NCBI GenBank assembly: GCA_964450715.1
Contig: CAYVFC010000134.1
Coordinates: forward strand, 1 to 22,147
Source of the DNA: CAYVFC01 sp964450715
Lineage (GTDB): Bacteria > Myxococcota_A > Polyangia > Polyangiales > JAFGIB01
DNA: 22,147 nucleotides
Reading direction: 5' to 3'
How positions within the stretch are numbered: the stretch's first letter is position 1; each line of letters begins with the position of its first letter. The position numbers and the translations under genes are program-made. Under the pieces are notes generated by a model that saw only the letters and a list, made by a program, of their open reading frames with translations, searched no databases and was not told the origin of the DNA. Positions 5,856-13,063 of the stretch are shown piece after piece.

Positions 5856-6452
5856 TCATTGCGAGCGCTCAGCCCAGATGGCCGCTAGGGCCGTCGCCGG
5901 CGCGTAGGCAGCCCACTGCCCGGACGCGTCCGAACCCCGGCAGAGCCCGGCGAGGCGCCCGAACCGGTCCACCAGGGCCGAGCCGCTCATCCCCGGCAGC
6001 GGCGGGGCGGCGACCAGCACAACCCGAGTCGAGCTGCCCGAGCTCGAGCGCACCCAGGCGTTCGGCTCGAGCACGGTCGCCCAGCCGTTGCGCGTCCACA
6101 CCGGAGCTCCCGGGTGGAGCGGCGCCGAGGCCGGGATCGGTAGCCAGTCGTCGCCGGCCTGGTCGAGCTCGAGCAGCACCAGATCGGTGTCGTGGTCGCG
6201 GCGCACGACCCGGGCCCGGCCGGTGCGGAAGCCTGCGCCGTCCGGAGCTGCGTAGCCGGGGGTCGCCTCGGGCGCACAGTGATCCGCGGTGACGCCGAGC
6301 CGGGGCCCGACGGCCACGGCGCAGCAGACCGAGCGTCCATCGCGCACGATCGAGAACTGCGCCCGGGTGGCTAGGTGCTCGGCTCCCGGGAAGTCGCCAA
6401 CGCCGGCGGGGCAGCATGCGGCGGCAAGCAGGCAGGCGAGCAGGGGCCGCAC
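5856..6452 (-). CDS. Secreted trypsin-like serine protease
   Basis: A 198-aa protein from GTG 6452, last gene of the leftward operon. An N-terminal signal segment (RPLLACLLAAACCPAG; Cys-containing, but the lipobox is weak) is followed by a chymotrypsin-fold domain. H58 lies in GVTADHC, D90 in HDTDLVLLEL and S156 in PGMSGSALVD, forming the full catalytic triad in the expected order. HtrA/S1-type proteases act in the envelope or on secreted proteins. In this context it could mature virion proteins, aid lysis or act on the host envelope. The start is 2 nt from the upstream stop, with only a weak ribosome-binding site. Confidence 0.82.
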   Translation of the reverse strand: MRPLLACLLAAACCPAGVGDFPGAEHLATRAQFSIVRDGRSVCCAVAVGPRLGVTADHCAPEATPGYAAPDGAGFRTGRARVVRRDHDTDLVLLELDQAGDDWLPIPASAPLHPGAPVWTRNGWATVLEPNAWVRSSSGSSTRVVLVAAPPLPGMSGSALVDRFGRLAGLCRGSDASGQWAAYAPATALAAIWAERSQ

Positions 6453-6454
6453 GG

Positions 6455-7279
6455 CTAGTTCAGGGGGTTCACGGACTCAAGGAACGAGCTAGCGGCCCGC
6501 ATTCGGTCGTCGGTGGTCTGGAACTTGCCAATCCAGATTTCGCGAACGTTCATGTTGCAGGGCAGGAAGAGAGCCGAGCCATTCCAACGGGAACCGATCC
6601 AGAGCGTGTCAAAGCTGCATTGCCCAACCACGCTCGGCTGATTCGTGAGGCCCGCCAGGGGCACCCCTTCCTGCATCAGCGTTTCGGCGGTGCCAGTGTG
6701 GCGCCAGCCGAGAATATGCCGATCAAACGTAAAACTCGTATTCGTCTCTAGGTTCAGCACGCTTCCGGCGGCATCATCGAGCTTGTCGCACCGGTAGCGC
6801 ATGCTGGCATTGTGGCAGAAGATCTCCTGCACGGGCCTGGAGGCGCCCGCCGCGGTGCCGAGCCAGATCGGCATCGATCCTTGGTTCAGGACTTGAGCCA
6901 CGAGCATCACCAACAACGGTTGTTGGTTGCCAGCCAAGGCCGCGCCGAGCGCCGGGCAAACCATGTAGGAGGTCACGCCGTCGAAGACGCCGGCGGAAAG
7001 CTGCCCTCCCCATACGGTGGAATTCAGTACGGGTTGATTGGCGGCGGTCGTCTGCACGAGGTCGAAGGGGTCCCCGAACCGCCCGATCATCGCCTCGCGG
7101 ATCCCCGGCATGTTGTATACCGTGCGAATGTTCGGGTTGATCTCGGTGCGCGGGTCGTAGAAGCGCCACACGGCCCACAAGTCCGGGAAGAACGAGCGGG
7201 GATCGAGGAACGCGCCGGCGCCGCGCCGGTTGCGTGCGCGACTCGGACCGTCACCGTAGGGGCGTCGTAGAAACGTCAT
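6455..7279 (-). CDS. Lectin-like (concanavalin/LamG-type) candidate receptor-binding protein
   Basis: A 274-aa beta-rich protein from ATG 7279 overlapping the upstream stop. N-terminal ~30 residues are basic and Gly/Pro-rich; the body begins LWAVWRFYDPRTEINPNI. The C-terminal VREIWIGKFQTTDDRMRAA followed by SFLESV matches the closing strand and helix of concanavalin A-like domains in phage spike and tail proteins. By position late in the structural operon it may be the spike or receptor-binding protein. Fold inference is from pattern only. Confidence 0.55.
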   Translation of the reverse strand: MTFLRRPYGDGPSRARNRRGAGAFLDPRSFFPDLWAVWRFYDPRTEINPNIRTVYNMPGIREAMIGRFGDPFDLVQTTAANQPVLNSTVWGGQLSAGVFDGVTSYMVCPALGAALAGNQQPLLVMLVAQVLNQGSMPIWLGTAAGASRPVQEIFCHNASMRYRCDKLDDAAGSVLNLETNTSFTFDRHILGWRHTGTAETLMQEGVPLAGLTNQPSVVGQCSFDTLWIGSRWNGSALFLPCNMNVREIWIGKFQTTDDRMRAASSFLESVNPLN

Positions 7280-7656
7280 CCCCGTTCAACCAAGACGTCG
7301 GCATTGTCGAAGTCACTCCGTCGAGCGAAGTAGATGTGACCTGGAGGGACATAGACGGGTTCGGTCTGTCCGGCGCGCACGTGGCCGGCCAGATCAGAGT
7401 CCGTCGTGCCCGCATCCGAAGGCGCCAACGTGAGATCCACATTTTGCGTGTTGCTGGTCGAAAAGATGTAGAACAGGTCGCCTCCGTCGGGCTTCAGGCG
7501 CACGTATCCCCCGCGCTGGTAAATCTCGGCGAAAATAGCGGAGTCCAGCGCGTGAACCTTGTTCCCCGTGGCCATCGTGAACCACTGCGCGGACGTGTCG
7601 TTTGTCCCGTCGCCGATGACGGCTTCCACTTCGGCGGCCTGATCTCGTACTGTCAT
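7276..7656 (-). CDS. Small beta-rich virion protein candidate (126 aa)
   Basis: Start chosen at ATG 7656, preceded by GGAAGGTGAG. The sequence alternates short strands (GGYVRLKPDGGDLFYIF, QNVDLTLAPSDAG, EPVYVPPGHIYFARR), like capsid-decorating or fibre-base beta-sandwich proteins. It overlaps the lectin-like gene by 4 nt, suggesting coordinated synthesis and perhaps a shared spike complex. Exact role unknown. Confidence 0.6.
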   Translation of the reverse strand: MTVRDQAAEVEAVIGDGTNDTSAQWFTMATGNKVHALDSAIFAEIYQRGGYVRLKPDGGDLFYIFSTSNTQNVDLTLAPSDAGTTDSDLAGHVRAGQTEPVYVPPGHIYFARRSDFDNADVLVERG

Positions 7657-7660
7657 GGTC

Positions 7661-7966
7661 TCACCTTCCCGTGTAGCGGTGCCGAACGGCGCGCGCCAGA
7701 GCATACCACACGGCCGCGACTCCGACGTCGGCCACCATGTTGGCGCCGGATTCCGGGCGCTTGGTGCCGAAGATGCGCGAGCCGTTCGGGTACTCGTGCG
7801 CGAACTCGAGCAGCTCGTAAAGTCCGGTCAGCGCCAGAAAAGCCCAGGGGTTCAAGCCGGCGCCGCCGGCGCCGGCGCCCCAGGCCACGTGCACGATAGA
7901 CCAGGCGTCAAAGACGGCCTGGTTCGTGTCCTCGCGACTGCGGGCGATGATGCGCGAGCTCATCAT
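7661..7966 (-). CDS. Small two-span membrane protein, VanZ-like pattern (101 aa)
   Basis: ATG 7966 overlaps the preceding stop. Two hydrophobic segments (around IVHVAWGAGAGGAGLNPWAF and ANMVADVGVAAVWYALARAV) carry conserved-looking polar residues: H in the first, E in YELLEFAHEY, and N/D in SGANMVADVG. This polar pattern in membrane helices resembles VanZ-like and small phage membrane proteins of unknown function. A holin-related or virion-membrane role is possible. Confidence 0.5.
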   Translation of the reverse strand: MMSSRIIARSREDTNQAVFDAWSIVHVAWGAGAGGAGLNPWAFLALTGLYELLEFAHEYPNGSRIFGTKRPESGANMVADVGVAAVWYALARAVRHRYTGR

Positions 7967-8163
7967 CCGACCCCTAGCCACTCGCTGGTCGGCTCGATGA
8001 TTGAGCTGGAAGGAGTGGCGCCGAGCAACGACAGCCATCGCCGGGCCGACCAGTGCGCCGCGTCGGCGCTTTCCCAAGTCGGAAAAAAGCCGATCAAGAT
8101 CGGGATCTCCGCGCCGGAAGTGGCTCCCCCGCTTGGGTCTACCCAAACCACAACCACATACAT
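7963..8163 (-). CDS. Small hypothetical protein (66 aa)
   Basis: Start chosen at ATG 8163 (GGAG 8-12 nt upstream) rather than a far-upstream in-frame start that would overlap the previous gene. It begins MYVVVVWVDPSGG and has a beta-alpha pattern (IPILIGFFPTWESADAAHWS). The layout loosely resembles the 72-aa protein at 9148-9366 (strand, GTFATRDEA helix), hinting at small paralogues, but identity is low. Confidence 0.5.
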   Translation of the reverse strand: MYVVVVWVDPSGGATSGAEIPILIGFFPTWESADAAHWSARRWLSLLGATPSSSIIEPTSEWLGVG

Positions 8164-8188
8164 TACAGCCGCTCCGTATAGGCCGGGA

Positions 8189-8404
8189 TCACGGGGCCCC
8201 AAATCTCGCCCAAGCGGGCAGAAGCCAGTTGAATGCGGACGGAGAAACGTACCCGCCGCGCGTCTCCGTCGGTGGGTGTCCAAACGTGGCCTGGTAGTAG
8301 TAGAGCAGCAAACCACTATTCAGGATGGCGCCGGATTGCGTCACGGACCAGCCCAGCAGGATCCAGGGTCCTCCCGGCTCGAACCGCGCCCAGTACAGCC
8401 ACAT
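8189..8404 (-). CDS. Small aromatic-rich protein (71 aa)
   Basis: ATG 8404 overlaps the stop of the holin-like gene. The protein is rich in Trp, Tyr and Gly with beta-like segments (WLYWARFEPGGPWILLGWS, GLLLYYYQATFG). No family recognised. It lies in the lysis-like cluster, which may or may not reflect its role. Confidence 0.5.
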   Translation of the reverse strand: MWLYWARFEPGGPWILLGWSVTQSGAILNSGLLLYYYQATFGHPPTETRGGYVSPSAFNWLLPAWARFGAP

Positions 8405-8673
8405 CAGGGACGCTCTTTGGGATACGGTGCCTCAACGCGAGGCACCTCGAAGGTTTCGAGCTTGGGCGGTGGTCGCAGGGACCATCCGCCGGAGTCGCCG
8501 TTGCGTCCCTTGGCGCCGAGCCACCCGCCGGCCGCGGCCGGAAGCATGATTGAAAGCACGTCTACCACCCGGTTGCCGTCGACGACGTGCAGGGCGGCGA
8601 GCACCGTCAAGCAGACGGTGACCAGGGCGACCAGTCCGACAGTAGCGAGCAGGCGAGCGGCGGCGGATCTCAT
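8404..8673 (-). CDS. Holin-like two-span membrane protein (89 aa)
   Basis: ATG 8673 overlaps the CHAP gene stop. Two hydrophobic segments (residues ~8-29 and ~36-53) joined by a short VVDGNRVVD turn are followed by a Pro-rich charged tail. Size, topology and position directly after an endolysin-type gene are those of class II holins, which form the membrane lesions that release the endolysin. Holins have no diagnostic sequence, so the call rests on topology and context. Confidence 0.6.
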   Translation of the reverse strand: MRSAAARLLATVGLVALVTVCLTVLAALHVVDGNRVVDVLSIMLPAAAGGWLGAKGRNGDSGGWSLRPPPKLETFEVPRVEAPYPKERP

Positions 8674-9155
8674 GGCGGGATCGATTCTCCTAGCAGTGGG
8701 TCGATTGAGTAAAACGCGGTCACCTTCCGTCGAGAGCGGGTACGCCGCGCCACCGTGTTGCCGACCTGCGCGCCATCGATCGTGGTGACCAGCTTGTAGG
8801 AAACGCGCTCGACGATCGCATGGTGCTGTTTGCCGGCGAAATAGGCGATGTCCCCAGGCTGGGGAGAACGTGTGATCGGCAGCTTGTACAGAAACCCGTA
8901 CTTCTTCTGGGCCGGGTCGAACTCCCACACCCAATCCAGCGCCAGGCCCGCCTCGTGCAGACCCCACAGGCAGAAGATCCCACACCACGCCTTGGGCCAG
9001 TTCGCGGGGTTGGTGCCCAGGCCCGCGCTCTCGTAGTACGGGGCCGGGTCGGACTTGCCGAGCTCGCCGGCGACGACCTGCACGAACAGCTCCCGCGAGC
9101 TCTCCCACTTGCGGAGCTCCTTCAAGTCGCTGTCAGTGAAACGAGGTTCATTCAC
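8670..9155 (-). CDS. CHAP/NlpC-type peptidoglycan hydrolase (endolysin)
   Basis: Start chosen at GTG 9155 (GAAGG upstream, 8-nt overlap with the preceding gene); TTG 9170 in frame is less likely. The 161-aa protein has a helical N-terminus, then PKAWCGIFCLWGLHEAG with candidate nucleophile C58, PQPGDIAYF, and KQHHAIVERVSY with candidate histidine H112, the CHAP order Cys-GD-His. CHAP enzymes cut peptidoglycan as amidases or endopeptidases. There is no signal peptide, so export would rely on the adjacent holin-like protein, or the enzyme may be carried in virions. Confidence 0.82.
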   Translation of the reverse strand: MNEPRFTDSDLKELRKWESSRELFVQVVAGELGKSDPAPYYESAGLGTNPANWPKAWCGIFCLWGLHEAGLALDWVWEFDPAQKKYGFLYKLPITRSPQPGDIAYFAGKQHHAIVERVSYKLVTTIDGAQVGNTVARRTRSRRKVTAFYSIDPLLGESIPP

Positions 9156-9366
9156 GGGTGACGCCTTCAATCGGTAGCCACCACTTTTCCCACCATCGGA
9201 GCGACCACTGTTCAGCGTTAGCGCTCAAACCGAGCACCGTGTGGCCCTGCGCGCGATGCTGTTCTGCGCATGCGTTGACCACCTCGATTGCCTCGTCGCG
9301 CGTTGCGAACGTTCCGCAAATCAGTGCTCGGCCTTCCAGTCCCATGTAGAGCTTTGCTATCCACAT
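9148..9366 (-). CDS. Small hypothetical protein (72 aa)
   Basis: ATG 9366 with GGACG upstream. The alternating pattern WIAKLYMGLEGRALICGTF, then RDEAIEVVNACAEQH helix, then TVLGLSANAEQWSLRWWEKW suggests a small alpha/beta fold. It overlaps the endolysin start. Not recognised. Confidence 0.5.
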   Translation of the reverse strand: MWIAKLYMGLEGRALICGTFATRDEAIEVVNACAEQHRAQGHTVLGLSANAEQWSLRWWEKWWLPIEGVTRE

Positions 9367-9372
9367 CGGCGT

Positions 9373-9606
9373 TCACGTCCCCGCATGCCAGAGGTAGTTA
9401 TCCCGCCAGGCGAACAGCTCCCACTGTCCGTCCACCCAGCGCCACAGGCCAGCCCACGCTGCCGGAGGCGCCGGCACGCGGGTGTAGGGTTCCGTTTCCA
9501 GCAACGCTTGCGCGCTGCCTAGATCCATTTGCTGTGGCCCGATCTGCCGGGCCAGATGCCACCCGCGATCGTCGTACAGGTAGACGCCGTGGAACCAGTA
9601 CCACAC
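9373..9606 (-). CDS. Small Trp-rich protein (77 aa)
   Basis: Start is GTG 9606, 3 nt after the upstream stop. Ten Trp residues and short strands (WYWFHGVYLYDDRGWHLA, QWELFAWRDNYLW) suggest a compact beta fold, possibly carbohydrate-binding, as Trp-rich repeats often are. No family recognised. Confidence 0.5.
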   Translation of the reverse strand: MWYWFHGVYLYDDRGWHLARQIGPQQMDLGSAQALLETEPYTRVPAPPAAWAGLWRWVDGQWELFAWRDNYLWHAGT

Positions 9607-9609
9607 GGG

Positions 9610-10443
9610 TCAACCTCGCCGGCGGCGACGGCGCTTGCGGTGAAGGGCATAGGCGACGCCGGCGGCAATGGCGCCGGCCGCGGCGGTCCCTCCGACGATC
9701 CATCCCCACGGAACCCGGCTCGGCGGTTCGGTGGACTCGGGCGGCCCGGTAACGGTGGTCGGCTCCCGCACCGGCGGTGGGAGCTCATAGGGAGTCGTCT
9801 CGAGCACGACGGGTTCGCCGAGCCGTGGGACGACCGCCGGGCAGTCCCCGGCGGGGCCGTAATAGCGCTCCCACCAGCCGCGGTACCTCGAGCGCTCGGT
9901 TTCGTCCGCGAACACCAGCAGGCTCGAGCATGGGCCCGGCGGTTGCTGGCCGCGTTCGAGGTAGGCGACCGCCTGTGAAGGTACGCCGACGTAGGCGTAG
10001 GGCTGGGGAGCTGCCCTCGAGGGGAGCGGCTGATCGGCGGTGGTCGCCGGCCGGTCGGTCACATAGGAGAACTCGCCCCCAATCTGCCCGGCCCCACGAT
10101 AGGGGGGCAGCTGGGGATAACCCGGGCGAGCTCGCCGGATCGCGGAGTGTGTCATGGTGGCCCTTTCTGGCGGGGAGGCGCCCGCCTGAGCGCAGCAAGC
10201 TCCGGCCTCCCCGGGCATCCCGGCCGCGGTCAAGGACCGGCGGGGGGGCATCTGGAGCCGGGCTTGCATGGTTTGCACGTAGCCCATGGCGGTGGGCCCG
10301 CTGAACGTCGCCGGCGTGCCGGGAGCTCGTCCCCACTGCTGGCGGGGCAGGCCCACCGGTGGGGGACGGCTCGGGCCACCCCAGTGCCGGGCCCGCAAGG
10401 CCTGGTAGAAGTTCGGGCCGTGCGGCCAGTTGCCGTTACCCAT
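9610..10443 (-). CDS. Membrane-anchored protein with poly-Arg C-terminus
   Basis: A 277-aa protein whose ATG 10443 overlaps the lysozyme-like gene. The first ~150 residues are Pro/Gly/Arg-rich and probably flexible. A middle part (FSYVTDRP, RSRYRGWWERYYG) is aromatic. Residues ~248-267 form a membrane helix (GWIVGGTAAAGAIAAGVAYA) followed immediately by HRKRRRRRRG. It is the second protein here with the hydrophilic domain-anchor-Arg tail design. By analogy with internal-membrane phages the Arg tail could face the packaged genome. The design is visible; the location is inference. Confidence 0.72.
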   Translation of the reverse strand: MGNGNWPHGPNFYQALRARHWGGPSRPPPVGLPRQQWGRAPGTPATFSGPTAMGYVQTMQARLQMPPRRSLTAAGMPGEAGACCAQAGASPPERATMTHSAIRRARPGYPQLPPYRGAGQIGGEFSYVTDRPATTADQPLPSRAAPQPYAYVGVPSQAVAYLERGQQPPGPCSSLLVFADETERSRYRGWWERYYGPAGDCPAVVPRLGEPVVLETTPYELPPPVREPTTVTGPPESTEPPSRVPWGWIVGGTAAAGAIAAGVAYALHRKRRRRRRG

Positions 10444-11032
10444 GGGAAATCCCCAGGTAGAGAGCCCCGGCCACGCCGGCCGTGACGGCGCCGAGGCCGA
10501 TCCAGTCGGAGCGGAGGATCCCCGCCCCCTCGAACAGCCGGGAGCGCTTGTAGCCGGCGGCGAGCTCGGCTGCGCGCCGCTCGTAGGCGCGTTGATTGCC
10601 GACCACGTAGCCGAGCCGATAGAGCTCGCGCACCATCAGGATCGGCTGGTCGTGCGCGGCGCGCTCGAGCGCCGGGCGGTAGCTGCGGAGCATCAGGCGC
10701 CACCAGGCCTCGGCGCCGGCGTCATGGTCGGGGTACTGCCGGAAGAACAGCGGCTGACCTTCCTGCGGTCGCGGGTGCATCCAAGCCGGGCCGTTCCACG
10801 TGTAGGGGTCGGCCATGATGTTCCCCCAGTTATGGTTTTCGATGGCCGCGCCGCTCGCGTTCTCCACGCCGATGATCGCGAGCGCATTGTAGAGCAGATT
10901 CCGCGAGCCGGGCTTCCGCCCACCGTTGACGATCATGTACGAAAACACGAATTGCACCGCCATCTCCCGCTCGAGCAGCGGAGTGGGCTGCATGGGCACG
11001 AGCTCGAAGTTCGGGGCGTAGTACTCGGGCAC
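10436..11032 (-). CDS. Tail-anchored lysozyme/transglycosylase-like enzyme
   Basis: A 198-aa protein from GTG 11032. LAIIGVENASGAAIENHNWG followed by NI (residues 51-71) matches the catalytic region of lysozyme/glucosaminidase-type muramidases: a Glu (E57) after a helix, then an N-W-G-N-I segment. PLFFRQYPDHDAGAEAWWRL is also typical of that fold. Residues ~174-195 form a C-terminal membrane anchor (RSDWIGLGAVTAGVAGALYL). Enzymes of this class cleave glycan strands. Membrane anchoring in a late operon suggests a virion enzyme that opens the cell wall during entry, like lytic proteins of PRD1-type phages. Confidence 0.72.
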   Translation of the reverse strand: MPEYYAPNFELVPMQPTPLLEREMAVQFVFSYMIVNGGRKPGSRNLLYNALAIIGVENASGAAIENHNWGNIMADPYTWNGPAWMHPRPQEGQPLFFRQYPDHDAGAEAWWRLMLRSYRPALERAAHDQPILMVRELYRLGYVVGNQRAYERRAAELAAGYKRSRLFEGAGILRSDWIGLGAVTAGVAGALYLGISHG

Positions 11033-11036
11033 GGCG

Positions 11037-11711
11037 CTACCTCACGATCTCGACGGCGTAGTAATCCACGTTCGCAAAGCCGAGCGTCCGCGGGCCTTGC
11101 AGGTTGCCGCGAGGTTGCACTTCGCGGGTTTCGCGCCGGATGATCTGCCACGTTGGGGTGATGCCGCTCACGACCGCATCGGCCATCGCGCGCGCCGTCA
11201 CCACGATCCGCGTCACCCGATCGCCGGCGTCCAGCACGACGGAGCCCGGCTGGTCGTCACTCTCGACCCGCCAGAGCCCATCGGCGCGACTCATCGGCAA
11301 GCCGCGCGCGCGGGTCTCACCGGCGAGCAGGGGGATCTGGGCTTGTACCTCCGGCGGGACGAACACGCCGAAGCCCGAGCAGCATTGTCGGATCGCGATC
11401 GCGACGTTGAGCCGTGCATCCCGGGCACCTCCCCAGGCCTCCACGTGCCAACTATCCACGGAGATCCCAGAAGCGATCGCGACAATCCCATCGAACCCCG
11501 GGGGGATGCCCGCGGCGGCGATCACCTGCTCGTGCCCGAGGCATTCGGCGACCAGGCGCAGGCCCACAATCCCCGTCGGCTCCCCGCTCGCGAGGTTGGC
11601 ATAGACGGTCGCCTCCGAGCTCACCGGCGAGGTTTCATCCCAGGGCAGGGAAATCACCTTGCGCGGCCGGTCGGCGCTGAGCTGGGAGCCTTGGACGAAT
11701 TCGCGTTTCAT
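11037..11711 (-). CDS. Beta-rich structural protein candidate (224 aa)
   Basis: ATG 11711, 7 nt after the preceding stop. The sequence is mostly strands and turns (ISLPWDETSPVSSEATVYA, VSSEATVYANLASGEPTG, RVTRIVVTARAMADAVVSG) and ends in a C-terminal strand, GFANVDYYAVEIVR, with the same aromatic/hydrophobic character as its jelly-roll-like neighbours. It directly follows two paralogous capsid-like genes, so a minor capsid or vertex role is inferred. No family recognised. Confidence 0.6.
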   Translation of the reverse strand: MKREFVQGSQLSADRPRKVISLPWDETSPVSSEATVYANLASGEPTGIVGLRLVAECLGHEQVIAAAGIPPGFDGIVAIASGISVDSWHVEAWGGARDARLNVAIAIRQCCSGFGVFVPPEVQAQIPLLAGETRARGLPMSRADGLWRVESDDQPGSVVLDAGDRVTRIVVTARAMADAVVSGITPTWQIIRRETREVQPRGNLQGPRTLGFANVDYYAVEIVR

Positions 11712-11718
11712 CGGGTCG

Positions 11719-12366
11719 TCACCTTGGCTGCGGCAATTCCTCCGCCCAGAAGCAGACCGCGACCCAAGGCAGCGTCCGATCGATGGCCGGGGTCACCGAA
11801 TCGCCGAACACCTCGCCGACGCGGTTTCTGATCCGGACACTGATCGTGTCCTTCTTCTGAAGTCGCCAGTCGAGCTCGGCGCTGTACTGGCCGTCGCCGC
11901 TCACCAGAGCGGCGGGCGGCTCGATGTCGCCGGTGCCAGTACTGATGAACCCCTGCTGGGCGTTGATCCGGTAGGTCAGATCGAACAGCCCGCGCCAGTT
12001 CGTGCCCGTGGCTTCGGAGAGCAGCCGACGCTGCTCGGCGGCGACGAGCAGATCGTTGTTGGTGACGAACGTCTCGTCCAGCCGGGGCAGGCAGATGGCT
12101 TGCACCCCGCGGATCCACGAGTCGTGCGGGAGCTCGATGATCTGAACCGGCGGGTAGCCGTCCTCCGGCACTTCGTAAAAGTTGACCGGATAGGTCCACA
12201 GCGCGCCGCGGGTGAAGCTGTAGCGGCTGACCATCTCGGCATGCGGCGGCGGGAGCTCGGAGATCATCGACCGGAGTTGCGAGATCATCCGCACCGAGTC
12301 GCCCGGGGACTGCCGCATGCGTTGAAGGGTGCTGTAGACCGTCTGAAGCGTGATCGGGCTGAGCAT
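11719..12366 (-). CDS. Jelly-roll-like minor capsid protein candidate, paralogue of the next upstream gene
   Basis: A 215-aa protein with an N-terminal helical module (~1-40) and a beta-sandwich-like body. QIIELPHDSWIRGV (75-88), LVSGDG, ELDWRLQKKDTISVRIRN (164-181) and PWVAVCFWAEELPQP near the end line up one-for-one with blocks of the 12370-13044 protein. The DTI-x-V-x-(V/I)-RN strand and closing VCF-x-A strand are the most alike. Such paralogous pairs are common for capsid proteins of tailless phages. Capsid identity is inferred from fold-like pattern and position after the probable major capsid gene. Confidence 0.65.
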   Translation of the reverse strand: MLSPITLQTVYSTLQRMRQSPGDSVRMISQLRSMISELPPPHAEMVSRYSFTRGALWTYPVNFYEVPEDGYPPVQIIELPHDSWIRGVQAICLPRLDETFVTNNDLLVAAEQRRLLSEATGTNWRGLFDLTYRINAQQGFISTGTGDIEPPAALVSGDGQYSAELDWRLQKKDTISVRIRNRVGEVFGDSVTPAIDRTLPWVAVCFWAEELPQPR

Positions 12367-12369
12367 GGC

Positions 12370-13044
12370 TCACGGCCTTTCGAGGTTCAGGGCGTGGAAG
12401 CAGACGTTGATGTGCAGGGCCCAACCGAACGGCTCGGGCTGCTGGTCGTACCAGGCGAACGGCGCCACCACGTTGGTCAAGTTGCGCACGGTTACGTTGA
12501 TGGTGTCGTTACGCCGGACCAGCCAACCGAGCGCCCGGGGACGCGTGCGGGTACCGACGACGATCGCCGCCGGCTCGAGCAAGCTCACCCGGCCATCGGT
12601 GACGTAGTCCGTGGACCCGTCCAGATCCCACTGCACCGAGAACAAGTCCCGCCCTTCGGCCTGCCCGCTCATCGCGAGCAAGCCGGAGACTTGCGCGTTG
12701 GTCGTGGCATCGTCGGGAATGACGGGGCTTGCCCAACCACTGACGCCGAGGATCAAGGCGTCGAAAGGCACCTCGATCGGCTGGGCCTGGTTGGAAGTCC
12801 CGCTCAGCGGATCACGGGTCGGCGGCGTGGCCCCGACCACCGGCAGCGGTTCGGGGACCACGTCGCCGAATTCGGCGATCCAACTGTGAGCCCCGGCATA
12901 GATGTAGCCGGGGGGCATAGCGAACTCGCCACCGCGAAGGCCTTCCTCCACCATGACGGCCGCCATGTCGAGCAGACGACGCGCGCCCGAGGGGTCGCGC
13001 GCCGCCTGGTCGACCAGCGCCAGCAGCGCAGAACGATCCAGCAT
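12370..13044 (-). CDS. Jelly-roll-like minor capsid protein candidate
   Basis: Start chosen at ATG 13044 (GGAG upstream), since an upstream extension would run through the major capsid gene. The 224-aa protein has an N-terminal helical module (residues ~1-37), a Pro-rich linker, then strands: PIEVPFDALILGVSGWA (89-105), AAIVVG, ALGWLVRRNDTINVTVRN (171-188) and ALHINVCFHALNLERP at the C-terminus. It is the closest relative of the downstream 215-aa protein. It would make vertices, pentons or a second capsid subunit; which one cannot be told. Confidence 0.65.
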   Translation of the reverse strand: MLDRSALLALVDQAARDPSGARRLLDMAAVMVEEGLRGGEFAMPPGYIYAGAHSWIAEFGDVVPEPLPVVGATPPTRDPLSGTSNQAQPIEVPFDALILGVSGWASPVIPDDATTNAQVSGLLAMSGQAEGRDLFSVQWDLDGSTDYVTDGRVSLLEPAAIVVGTRTRPRALGWLVRRNDTINVTVRNLTNVVAPFAWYDQQPEPFGWALHINVCFHALNLERP

Positions 13045-13063
13045 GACGGCTCCGAACCGCCAG

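Noticed and set aside
5845..5860. Bidirectional terminator between the convergent ends
   Set aside because: The two genes end only 3 bases apart and I see no GC hairpin with a T-run on either strand; an antisense overlap or factor-dependent end is more likely.
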